From NCBI GenBank assembly GCA_030620925.1, contig JAUXIQ010000162.1:1-5415 (forward strand): a stretch of DNA of 5,415 nucleotides. The letters run 5' to 3'. Both the position numbers and the translations under genes were made by a program. Of this stretch, positions 1 to 5,118 are shown in pieces. Below the pieces are notes generated by a model, which was not told where the DNA came from, ran no database searches, and saw nothing but the letters and a program-made list of their open reading frames with translations. This stretch comes from Nitrospinota bacterium. Lineage in GTDB: Bacteria > JAUXIQ01. Each line of letters opens with the position of its first letter. Position 1 is the first letter of the stretch.

Positions 1-89
1 AGCTCCCCGCATCGGTGCGGGGCAGGTATAGATTGCTGGGATACAACGTGGAGTTTCACGGGGTTTGCAAAGAGTGTGAAGGAGTCTGA
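1..89 (+). CDS. Fur/PerR-family metal-dependent regulator, C-terminal end only
   Basis: This is the 3' end of a gene that begins left of the window. The frame starting at base 3 gives 28 codons and stops with TGA at 87-89. The tail reads LLGYNVEFHGVCKECEGV, which has the form of the Fur-family C-terminus: a short beta strand, then G-V-C-x-x-C. In many Fur and PerR proteins this CxxC is the second half of a structural zinc site, and the first CxxC would lie off the window. Proteins of this family sense iron, zinc or peroxide and repress defence or metal genes. The next gene is a rubrerythrin, a typical PerR target, so a PerR-type peroxide sensor is the likeliest reading. The DNA-binding and sensing parts are not visible, so the subtype is inferred from context. 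Confidence 0.75.
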   Translation, partial: LPASVRGRYRLLGYNVEFHGVCKECEGV

Positions 90-105
90 TTTTTTACCCG
101 GTATT

Positions 106-119
106 TAGAATTAATACTA
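106..119. promoter_or_regulatory. Candidate Fur/PerR operator dyad
   Basis: The sequence TAGAATTAATACTA equals its own reverse complement at 12 of 14 positions. It sits in the AT-rich gap after the Fur-family gene and overlaps the proposed -35 of the rubrerythrin promoter. It resembles the AT-rich PerR/Fur box (TTATAATnATTATAA), with about 10 of 14 fixed positions matching when the frame starts at 105. Repression by the upstream Fur-family protein is inferred. AT-rich dyads of this quality also arise by chance. Confidence 0.4.
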
Positions 120-139
120 TAAAGTAAACATGCTAATAT
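111..139 (+). promoter_or_regulatory. Candidate promoter for the rubrerythrin gene
   Basis: A -35-like TTAATA (111-116) is separated by 17 bases from a -10-like TAATAT (134-139). The -10 is preceded by TGC, making an extended -10. Each hexamer matches the sigma-70 consensus at 4 of 6 bases. A start near 146 would leave a leader of about 120 bases before the ATG. A second weak option is TATAAA at 118-123, but it lacks a -35. Transcription from the upstream Fur-family gene is also possible, since no clear terminator separates the two genes. Confidence 0.4.
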
Positions 140-171
140 AGTCGCTCTTCACTCCACTTTCACCCGCCTGT

Positions 172-183
172 GGCCCTCGGGCC
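172..183 (+). other. Short GC-rich hairpin in the rubrerythrin leader
   Basis: GGCC (172-175) pairs with GGCC (180-183) around a CTCG loop. No T-run follows, so it is not a convincing intrinsic terminator. It may be a minor leader structure or chance. Confidence 0.25.
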
Positions 184-214
184 GGGCTTAACCGATAAAA
201 GGTGTTGTTTTATT

Positions 215-229
215 TGACCTCAGAGGTCA
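215..229. promoter_or_regulatory. Perfect 15-bp palindrome upstream of rubrerythrin, candidate operator
   Basis: TGACCTCAGAGGTCA has two 7-base arms that are exact reverse complements around a central A. It lies 36 bases before the rubrerythrin ATG. A one-base centre is too tight for an RNA hairpin loop unless the inner pairs open, so a dimeric DNA-binding protein is the more natural reading. Its sequence differs from the AT-rich Fur/PerR box, so a second regulator is possible. TTGACC at 214-219 looks like a -35, but no acceptable -10 lies at the right distance. Confidence 0.5.
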
Positions 230-251
230 TACCCCTGATCCTAAACCAAAC

Positions 252-257
252 GAGGAG
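252..257 (+). promoter_or_regulatory. Ribosome binding site that sets the rubrerythrin start
   Basis: GAGGAG ends 8 bases before the ATG at 266, an ideal distance. An in-frame TTG at 260 is only 2 bases away and too close to be used, so ATG 266 is chosen. Confidence 0.8.
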
Positions 258-265
258 ATTTGAAG

Positions 266-685
266 ATGGCAGAACTGATCAACGAAGTAGCGCTGGGCGT
301 TTCCAAGGGAACCGAAGTAGAAGAAGCCGTAGACCAGAACTTCCGGGGCGAGACCATGGAAGTAGGCCTATATCTGGCCATGGCGCGGCAGGCGGAACGG
401 GAAGGCTATCCTGAAGTGGCCAGGACGCTTGAGGCCATCGCCTGGGACGAAGCGCAGCACGCCGCCCACTTCGCCGAGCTTAACGGCAAGATCAGCACCA
501 GCACCAAAGAAAACATCGCCAAGATGCTCTCCGGCGAGCAGGCCGCCAACAAGATGAAAAAGGAAGCGGCCATCAAGGCCAAGGAGACGGAGTGCGACCC
601 GGCCCACGATTTCTTCGACGAATCTTCCCGCGATGAGGGGAGGCACGCCAGGGCACTCGAAGGGCTCCTCAAACGCTACTTCTAA
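266..685 (+). CDS. Rubrerythrin-family di-iron protein (ferritin-like domain only)
   Basis: The product is 139 residues of mostly helical, charged sequence with the rubrerythrin/ferritin-like pattern. The likely di-iron ligands are E29 in the GET motif, E62 and H65 in DEAQH, E91 in SGEQ, and E124 and H127 in DEGRH. Rubrerythrins are cytoplasmic and reduce hydrogen peroxide to water in anaerobes. Classic forms carry a C-terminal rubredoxin domain. This one ends at RYF with no CxxCG pairs, so electrons must come from a separate rubredoxin or flavoprotein. The glutamate that follows three residues after E91 in classic rubrerythrin (GExxE), used in the redox-linked iron shift, is alanine here (A94). 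That may be normal for this short subfamily. The gene follows a Fur-family regulator, which fits peroxide control, and a strong terminator follows. The rubrerythrin assignment is firm; the exact activity is inferred. Confidence 0.9.
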   Translation: MAELINEVALGVSKGTEVEEAVDQNFRGETMEVGLYLAMARQAEREGYPEVARTLEAIAWDEAQHAAHFAELNGKISTSTKENIAKMLSGEQAANKMKKEAAIKAKETECDPAHDFFDESSRDEGRHARALEGLLKRYF

Positions 686-702
686 TCGCTCCTTCACTCA
701 GA

Positions 703-741
703 AAGAAAAGCCGGGGTGTTTTTAAGACCCCGGCTTTTCTT
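703..741. terminator. Bidirectional intrinsic terminator between converging genes
   Basis: AAGAAAAGCCGGGGT (703-717) is the exact reverse complement of ACCCCGGCTTTTCTT (727-741), giving a 15-bp stem with a 9-base loop. The GC core flanked by A/T tracts gives a T-rich tail on either strand. It ends the rubrerythrin transcript from the left, and the operon ending at 761 from the right. Confidence 0.92.
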
Positions 742-760
742 ACCTCAAACGGGCGGTGCT

Positions 761-1729
761 TCATCTGGAAGAATCGGCCCGCACAGCGCTGCCGGTGCTC
801 AACGAATGGATTTTCGAGCATATCTCTCCGGCGCCTGCGATGATACCATCAACGAGTTCTTTAACGCTCACTATGTCATTTATCATCCCACACACCTGCA
901 CAGCGGCCATTGTGCTTCCCTGACGATAACCCCCGTCGACCGAGTTCCTGGGCTTCATGGCCCTCAGCTCTTCCTCCGATGCGCCCCCGGCCTCCGCCTC
1001 CATATACTCCCGCATGGCTTCGTTCAGGATAACCCTCACCGGCTTGCCGGTGAAAATAGTGCTCACCGTGGTCTGCTCTTCGCTGCTGTTCAGTATCAGT
1101 TCTTTCAGCTCGGGCGGCGCGGTGCTTTCATCGGTGGCGATGAACCGCGTCCCTATCTGCACCCCGGCAGCGCCCATGGCCAGCGCGGCGACAAAACCGC
1201 GGGCGTCGGCGAAGCCGCCCGCCGCCACCACCGGCAGCTTCACGGCGTCCACCACCTGGGGCACAAGGGGAAGCGTGGATACCTTCCCCACGTGACCGCC
1301 GGCTTCACACCCGGAAGCCACGATGACGTCCGCCCCCTCTTCCTCGAGCCTCAGCGCATGCCTGGCGGTGGGGACCACCGGTATCACGGTTATGCCGTGC
1401 TCTTTGAGCAGCTTCACCACCGGTGTGCGGGGGTCTCCCCTCCCCGTGGTGGCTATGGTCACCCCTTCGGATACGGACAGCTCAGCCATCTTCTGGAACC
1501 CCGGCCCCATGGGGACCAGGTTGACGGCGAAAGGTTTATCCGTAAGGTCTCTGGTGCGCTTGATTTCATCCCTGATCTGCTCCGGCCGGTAGTAGGCCGT
1601 GGCCAGCACCCCCAGGCAGCCGGCGTTAGAGACCGCGGCCACGAAACGGGCATCGGTTACCCCGGACATGGCCCCCTGCAGAATGGGATACTTTATTCCT
1701 AACGTGTCGCAAATAACGGTGTGGAACAT
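761..1729 (-). CDS. FMN-dependent oxidoreductase, nitronate monooxygenase / FabK (2-nitropropane dioxygenase) family
   Basis: The 322-residue product is a TIM-barrel flavoenzyme of the NMO/FabK family. Visible motifs are the N-terminal PILQGAMSGVTDARF (15-29) that helps hold FMN, GCEAGGHVG (140-148) with the conserved active-site histidine H146, and the phosphate-binding GGFADARG (171-178) with GTRF (193-196). Length fits the family. Members oxidise nitronates with oxygen, or in the FabK branch reduce enoyl-ACP with NAD(P)H. Many anaerobe members have unknown substrates, so only the family is assigned. The start is ATG 1729, just behind a purine run (AGGGGGAGGAA). The frame stays open 70 codons further upstream, but that stretch overlaps the ferredoxin gene out of frame and is low-complexity Arg/Leu sequence. 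It is the last gene of a four-gene operon, 20 bases after the ferredoxin, which could exchange electrons with the flavin. The C-terminal 15 residues (after about 307) look unstructured. Confidence 0.88.
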   Translation of the reverse strand: MFHTVICDTLGIKYPILQGAMSGVTDARFVAAVSNAGCLGVLATAYYRPEQIRDEIKRTRDLTDKPFAVNLVPMGPGFQKMAELSVSEGVTIATTGRGDPRTPVVKLLKEHGITVIPVVPTARHALRLEEEGADVIVASGCEAGGHVGKVSTLPLVPQVVDAVKLPVVAAGGFADARGFVAALAMGAAGVQIGTRFIATDESTAPPELKELILNSSEEQTTVSTIFTGKPVRVILNEAMREYMEAEAGGASEEELRAMKPRNSVDGGYRQGSTMAAVQVCGMINDIVSVKELVDGIIAGAGEICSKIHSLSTGSAVRADSSR

Positions 1730-1749
1730 TTCCTCCCCCTGTCCGCTCC

Positions 1750-1992
1750 TTACTCGAGGGTTATGCCGCCGTAGACGCAGTAATCCACGCAGACGTTGCA
1801 GGAAGTGCACTCCTCGGTGAACCGGGTAACTTTCTCTCCTGTCGGTTTGCGCTCTATGATAATCCTTGCCTTGGAGGGATTGAAGACTTTCTCGTAGGTT
1901 ATGGAGCAGATGAGCTGGCAGTTGATGCACTGCGTGCATCGGCCAACGTCTATCACCACGCTGGTGTTGTTCTCATCGACATAAGTTTCCAT
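1750..1992 (-). CDS. Small 2[4Fe-4S] ferredoxin-type protein
   Basis: The 80-residue protein carries two full CxxCxxCxxxC motifs, at C19-C22-C25-C29 and C62-C65-C68-C72, so it should hold two [4Fe-4S] clusters and act as a soluble electron carrier or an electron-transfer subunit. The 32 residues between motifs form a basic, strand-like insert (about 36-58). The proline that usually follows the fourth cysteine of each motif is absent (Ser30 and Val73). These features resemble the electron-transfer subunits encoded beside large redox enzymes more than the free clostridial ferredoxins. ATG 1992 is chosen because AGAGGA lies 7 bases upstream. An in-frame GTG at 2016 has no such site. The gene lies between DUF169 (51 bases) and the flavin oxidoreductase (20 bases). 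Partnership with either is inferred from position. Confidence 0.88.
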   Translation of the reverse strand: METYVDENNTSVVIDVGRCTQCINCQLICSITYEKVFNPSKARIIIERKPTGEKVTRFTEECTSCNVCVDYCVYGGITLE

Positions 1993-2043
1993 GTCTCTAT
2001 CCTCTTTGGGTAGCACCGGCAGATTATCCGGAGAGGCCCCGGA

Positions 2044-2841
2044 TCAGCCCTTCTTTTTGTCCTTCTCCCCGTCCGGATAGCTGAAGGCCAGTCCCGCCGA
2101 GGGGTCCGCCTGTGCCCCCCACAGGGGGATGGGATACTTGAGCCCGGCCTTGGCCAGCCCCTGCAGCCCCTCTATGGCCTTGGGGAGAAAGCGGGGGGGC
2201 AGGGCCATCAGCATCTCATCGTCTGCGACGTGGCCGTAGCGCCTCTCCCCGTAGCAGGGAATGGCAGCCGCGGGCTTGTCGGACAGGATGCTCTGCGAAA
2301 TGGAGTCTGAACAGGCCGTTTCGCCCACGCAGAAGAACTCGTAGCGTTCGTAATCCTTCCACTGCAGCCCGTTGATGAGCAGGATGATCTGCGCCGGGTT
2401 GCCGAATAACAGGACGGTGTCCGGCGGGTCAAGCCTGCCCGAGCCCAGAGGGGAAAAAGCGGCGGCATGATACTTCCCTGCGGAAACGCGGGGGATGGCC
2501 TGCTGATGTTTTGCGGCGTCCGCCTTTTCCTTGAACCAGACTCCCGTCAGCCGGGTGCCGTCCATGAGGTCCGGTGCGGGGGTGGCAAGCCCTATGACCG
2601 TGGCGCAGTTGCCACCCACGAAATCGTCGGCGACAACCCCCAGCGTCCACCCTATTCTCCGGGCCTGATATATCACCTGGCACATGGTAGCCTTGCCCTG
2701 CAAACGGCGGATGCGGGGGACTTTCATCATCTCCTCTTCGGATTCGAAGAGCTTTATTCCTATGGGAAGCGTCCTCAGCCTCAACATGCCCTCCAGCATC
2801 GAAGAGAGCTCCTTCCAGTTCATTGCCGCTTTATCTTCCAT
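2044..2841 (-). CDS. DUF169 family protein of unknown function
   Basis: The product is 265 residues with no signal peptide or membrane segment, so it is probably cytoplasmic. It matches the DUF169 (COG2043) pattern: an N-terminal TLPIGIKLF (24-32), a cysteine at 54, GGNCATVIGLA (76-86), C171 and C177, and the C-terminal AIPCYGERRYGHVADDEM block (193-210) followed by LPPRFL. The spaced cysteines C54, C79, C177 and C196 could bind metal or a cluster, but no ligand role is established. The tail is Lys/Asp-rich. No molecular function is known to me for this family. ATG 2841 has an excellent site, AAGGAGG, 9 bases upstream. An ATG at codon 7 is less well placed. Its position between a regulator and a ferredoxin gene suggests a redox or cofactor role, as inference only. 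Confidence 0.85.
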   Translation of the reverse strand: MEDKAAMNWKELSSMLEGMLRLRTLPIGIKLFESEEEMMKVPRIRRLQGKATMCQVIYQARRIGWTLGVVADDFVGGNCATVIGLATPAPDLMDGTRLTGVWFKEKADAAKHQQAIPRVSAGKYHAAAFSPLGSGRLDPPDTVLLFGNPAQIILLINGLQWKDYERYEFFCVGETACSDSISQSILSDKPAAAIPCYGERRYGHVADDEMLMALPPRFLPKAIEGLQGLAKAGLKYPIPLWGAQADPSAGLAFSYPDGEKDKKKG

Positions 2842-2875
2842 GGGGTCTAACCTCCTTCTTCTCAGGGCGTCTGCT

Positions 2876-3418
2876 CTACTTGGTGAGTATTACAAGCGCC
2901 CTGGCCTCCGTCGTTCCGGTATTGCGCCAATTATGGGGAACGCCTCCGTCGAAATAGGCGCTGTCTCCCTCTTCCAGATTATAAGTCCGATCGTTATAGA
3001 TGAACTGGGCTTTCCCTTCCAGCATATATATCAGCTTCATCTCCCCCGGCTCTACCGAGACGCTTTCAGCCCCCATATCACCGGGCCCCAGCGTGGAGAC
3101 TACGCCCACTATTCTTCCGCCCAAAATACCCGAGGCCAGTATCTGCCATTTTTCCGAGGTGTGGTCGAAGGTCAGAAGGCGGTGCTCATCCCTGCGGACG
3201 ATGCGGATGTAATCCGGCTTATCGTCGTCCTCGAAAAAATAGGTTATCCTTACCCCCAGCGACCTGGCGATTTTCCGGAGGGTGTTTATTGAAGGCGAGA
3301 GCCTGTCGTTCTCGATCTGGGAGATGGAACTTTTGGTGACCTCAGACAGTTTGGCCAATGTCTCCTGTGAAAGTTTCTTCTCGGAGCGAAGCTCTTTTAA
3401 CTTTTTTCCTATGGCCAA
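2876..3418 (-). CDS. XRE-family transcriptional regulator with C-terminal cupin domain
   Basis: The 180-residue protein has an N-terminal Cro/C1-type helix-turn-helix (about residues 6-60, with LSQETLAKLS and SSISQIEND forming the turn and recognition helices) and a C-terminal cupin barrel (about 105-178: GPGD, MLEGKAQF, LEEGDSAYF, PHNWRN). This is the architecture of small-molecule-sensing repressors. The first cupin motif lacks the usual HxH metal ligands; only H162 of the second motif remains. The cupin may therefore bind an organic effector without metal. The start is TTG 3418, with GAGAGGG 6 bases upstream, and no ATG lies nearby. It is the first gene of the operon, 34 bases before DUF169. 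A palindrome on its own promoter suggests autoregulation and control of the three genes after it. Confidence 0.9.
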   Translation of the reverse strand: MAIGKKLKELRSEKKLSQETLAKLSEVTKSSISQIENDRLSPSINTLRKIARSLGVRITYFFEDDDKPDYIRIVRRDEHRLLTFDHTSEKWQILASGILGGRIVGVVSTLGPGDMGAESVSVEPGEMKLIYMLEGKAQFIYNDRTYNLEEGDSAYFDGGVPHNWRNTGTTEARALVILTK

Positions 3419-3424
3419 GTCGAT

Positions 3425-3431
3425 CCCTCTC
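3425..3431 (-). promoter_or_regulatory. Ribosome binding site supporting a TTG start
   Basis: Read on the minus strand, GAGAGGG ends 6 bases before the TTG at 3418. No ATG or GTG is available near it, so this site fixes the unusual start codon of the XRE-cupin regulator. Confidence 0.6.
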
Positions 3432-3491
3432 TTTCCCTGAATCCGCGGTGTAGCGATTTCTGATTGCCTACCCCGGTTTGAATAACGCTAA

Positions 3492-3520
3492 ATGATATTA
3501 TCAAAAGAGGCGGCAGTCAA
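3492..3520 (-). promoter_or_regulatory. Sigma-70-like promoter of the XRE-DUF169-ferredoxin-flavoenzyme operon
   Basis: On the minus strand, TTGACT (3520-3515) is followed after exactly 17 bases by TATCAT (3497-3492). Each hexamer matches the consensus at 5 of 6 bases. Transcription would start near 3485, giving a leader of about 67 bases to the TTG at 3418. This is the best promoter in the window. Confidence 0.7.
3493..3503. promoter_or_regulatory. Palindromic operator candidate over the -10 box
   Basis: TGATATTATCA is a perfect palindrome with 5-base arms around one base. It covers most of the -10 hexamer of the operon promoter. A protein bound here would block RNA polymerase, and the XRE-cupin protein encoded by the first gene is the natural candidate. 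The link is inferred from position. Confidence 0.5.
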
Positions 3521-3535
3521 GCAGATTTAAACTCT

Positions 3536-3552
3536 GTTAACATATACTTAAC
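3536..3552. repeat. Short inverted repeat GTTAA-7-TTAAC
   Basis: GTTAA (3536-3540) and TTAAC (3548-3552) are reverse complements separated by 7 bases. The site lies 15 bases upstream of the -35 of the minus-strand operon promoter, where an activator or second repressor dimer could bind. The arms are short and AT-rich, so chance is a real alternative. Confidence 0.3.
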
Positions 3553-3672
3553 TACTGCCTTTTCCGCCCCCCTGCCATACCTCCCTCTCTCGCCGGCGGT
3601 CTTAAATATACCGATAAAGCCGCGCCGGCCATGTTTATGCGAGGTATGCTATATTATTTAATGCAGGATATA

Positions 3673-3678
3673 TATAAT
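3673..3678 (+). promoter_or_regulatory. Candidate -10 box for the DUF1848-DUF2231 unit
   Basis: A perfect TATAAT sits in an AT-rich stretch 23 bases before the ATG at 3702. No good -35 is found 16-18 bases upstream, so the call rests on the -10 alone. The start of transcription would be near 3685, just ahead of the ribosome binding site GAGGG at 3690-3694. Confidence 0.35.
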
Positions 3679-3701
3679 TTATTTTTCTCGAGGGAACAGG
3701 G

Positions 3702-4622
3702 ATGAACATCATTTCGGCGAGTCGTCGGACGGATATCCCCGCATTCTATTCCGCATGGTTCATGGGCCGCATAAGGGAGGGTTATGCGGCCTACCGCAAT
3801 CCTTTCGGCGGACAGGAACACCGCGTCTCCCTCCTCCCTGAAAACGTGCACAGCATCGTATTCTGGTCCAAGGACTACGGCCCCCTGATCCCTCACCTGC
3901 GGACGCTCGACTCGTCAGGATACCATTTTTGCTTCCACTTCACCATAACCGGGCTGCCCCCGGTTCTCGAAGAAAACGTACCAACTCAGCGCGAAACCGT
4001 GGAGCAGTTCAATAAGCTGGCAGACGAATACGGCCCCCGCCGCATATTCTGGCGCTACGACCCCATACTGCTCTCAGACCTCACGGGCCCCGACCATCAC
4101 CTCAGCACCTTCGAGGGGCTGGCCGGGGAGCTGCGGGGCCGCACGGAGCGCTGCTACATAAGTTTCACCCAATACTACTCGAAAGTTAAACGCAATACCG
4201 CCGCCCTTACCAACCGGCGGGGAATCAAATGCTTCGACCCGCACCCGGAAGAAAAATTCGCCCTCGTATCCCGGCTGGCGGAAATAGCCGAGAGCAACGG
4301 CATGGAGCTTCTATCCTGTTGCGGCGACCATCTGGTAGAAGGCAAGGTGGGCAAGGGGAGCTGCATCGACGGCGCCCTCCTGAAAGAGCTGTTTCCGGAT
4401 AAGCCCTTCGGCTTCGGGCCCAATCCCACGCGGCCCCAATGCGCCTGCACCGACAGCAGGGATATAGGCGCCTACGATACGTGCCCCCACGGCTGCGTAT
4501 ACTGCTACGCCAACGCCAACAAAGAAGCGGCGAAAAGAAAACATGCGGAACATCTTCCTCAAACGGAAACGCTGGGGGGAAACACCGTCGAAGCCGCCGA
4601 GGGGAAAGAGCTGAACCGATAA
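3702..4622 (+). CDS. DUF1848 family protein with C-terminal cysteine cluster
   Basis: The 306-residue soluble protein opens with IISASRRTDIPAFYSAWFM (3-21), a hallmark of the DUF1848 family. The body (about 40-240) alternates strands and helices, in keeping with a barrel-like fold (VFWSKD 53-58, FHFTITG 78-84, RIFWRYDPI 114-122, CYISFTQYY 151-159). The C-terminal block holds C247 and C249, then CPHGCVYCYAN at 261-271, a CX3CX2C arrangement (C261, C265, C268) like the iron-sulfur motif of radical SAM enzymes but near the C-terminus. The family has no proven function known to me. Cluster binding is inferred. The last 35 residues are charged and probably disordered. The start ATG has GAGGG 7 bases upstream. 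The gene diverges from the XRE operon and is followed after 22 bases by the DUF2231 gene, so the two are likely co-transcribed. Confidence 0.88.
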   Translation: MNIISASRRTDIPAFYSAWFMGRIREGYAAYRNPFGGQEHRVSLLPENVHSIVFWSKDYGPLIPHLRTLDSSGYHFCFHFTITGLPPVLEENVPTQRETVEQFNKLADEYGPRRIFWRYDPILLSDLTGPDHHLSTFEGLAGELRGRTERCYISFTQYYSKVKRNTAALTNRRGIKCFDPHPEEKFALVSRLAEIAESNGMELLSCCGDHLVEGKVGKGSCIDGALLKELFPDKPFGFGPNPTRPQCACTDSRDIGAYDTCPHGCVYCYANANKEAAKRKHAEHLPQTETLGGNTVEAAEGKELNR

Positions 4623-4644
4623 CCGTAAATGAGGAGGCTCGAAT

Positions 4645-5118
4645 ATGCCCAACATCCATCCCCTGATAGTGCATTTCCCCATCGCCCTCTTTTCCGCAGG
4701 GTTCCTGGTAGGGATGGTCGGCTACATCTTCAGGAAGGACATCCTTAAAAACGCCGGGCTGGTAATGGTGATACTGGGTGCCGCGGGTGCCGTGGCCGCA
4801 GCCCTTTCCGGAGAGGAGGCTGAGGAAGCGGTGGGAAAATTCCTCTCCGCGGAGGGTGAACAGGCGCTGGAGAGCCACGAGACCTTCGGCGGCGTAACCG
4901 TTTACATCCTTCCCGCGGCGGCCCTGCTCAACCTGCTGGGAGCGGTTTTCCTGAAAAACAGAAGGAGAGCCGCCGCGGCGCTGCTGGCAGCCTACGTTGC
5001 GGCGGGCATACTGGGGGTCATCATGGTCAACGTTACCGCCTACAAGGGCGGACGCCTGGTCTACGAATACGGGGCGGGAGTCAGCAGACCGGCCCTGGAA
5101 ACGCAGGAGCGGAAATAA
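4645..5118 (+). CDS. DUF2231 family four-helix membrane protein
   Basis: The 157-residue product has four hydrophobic segments, at about 8-27, 38-54, 83-103 and 109-131. It starts with NIHPLIVHFPIAL (3-15), the histidine-containing signature of DUF2231 membrane proteins. H5, H10 and H78 (in ESHETFGG) are near the ends of helices and could bind heme or metal, but this is not established. After the last helix, YKGGRLVYEYGAGV (133-146) matches the family's conserved G-G-x-L-V-Y-x-Y-G-x-G-V ending. The loop between helices 2 and 3 (about 55-77) is very acidic. No cleavable signal peptide is evident. The start is secure: GAGGAGG (4631-4637) lies 7 bases before ATG 4645. It follows DUF1848 by 22 bases on the same strand. 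No clear terminator hairpin follows. Function unknown. Confidence 0.85.
   Translation: MPNIHPLIVHFPIALFSAGFLVGMVGYIFRKDILKNAGLVMVILGAAGAVAAALSGEEAEEAVGKFLSAEGEQALESHETFGGVTVYILPAAALLNLLGAVFLKNRRRAAAALLAAYVAAGILGVIMVNVTAYKGGRLVYEYGAGVSRPALETQERK

Noticed and set aside
5-22. CCCCGCA-TCGG-TGCGGGG hairpin resembling the core of a type I-E CRISPR repeat or a terminator
   Set aside because: It is a single copy, lies within the coding frame of the Fur-family C-terminus, and has no T-run after it.
260-265. Upstream TTG start for the rubrerythrin, adding two residues
   Set aside because: Only 2 bases from the GAGGAG site; ATG 266 has the proper 8-base spacing.
716-1702. Long plus-strand open frame of 328 codons
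   Set aside because: It is antisense to the flavoenzyme gene; its translation is rich in His, Gly, Arg and Pro with no family motifs, as expected of a GC-rich shadow frame.
1730-1939. 70-codon N-terminal extension of the flavoenzyme
   Set aside because: It overlaps the ferredoxin gene out of frame, is Arg/Leu-rich without motifs, and ATG 1729 gives the normal family N-terminus.
1993-2016. GTG start at 2016 for the ferredoxin
   Set aside because: It lacks a ribosome binding site, and the stretch contains the AGAGGA site used by ATG 1992.
3337-3346. TGACCTCAGA, the same 10 bases as the left part of the rubrerythrin-leader palindrome
   Set aside because: It is inside the helix-turn-helix coding sequence and has no second arm, so chance is the simplest explanation.
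3552-3578. Eight-residue minus-strand leader peptide starting at ATG 3578
   Set aside because: The purine run is too close to the ATG, and it lies upstream of the operon promoter, so it would not be in the operon leader.
4225-4878. 217-codon minus-strand frame
   Set aside because: It is antisense to DUF1848 and DUF2231, spans both genes, and is an Arg/Cys-rich shadow without motifs.
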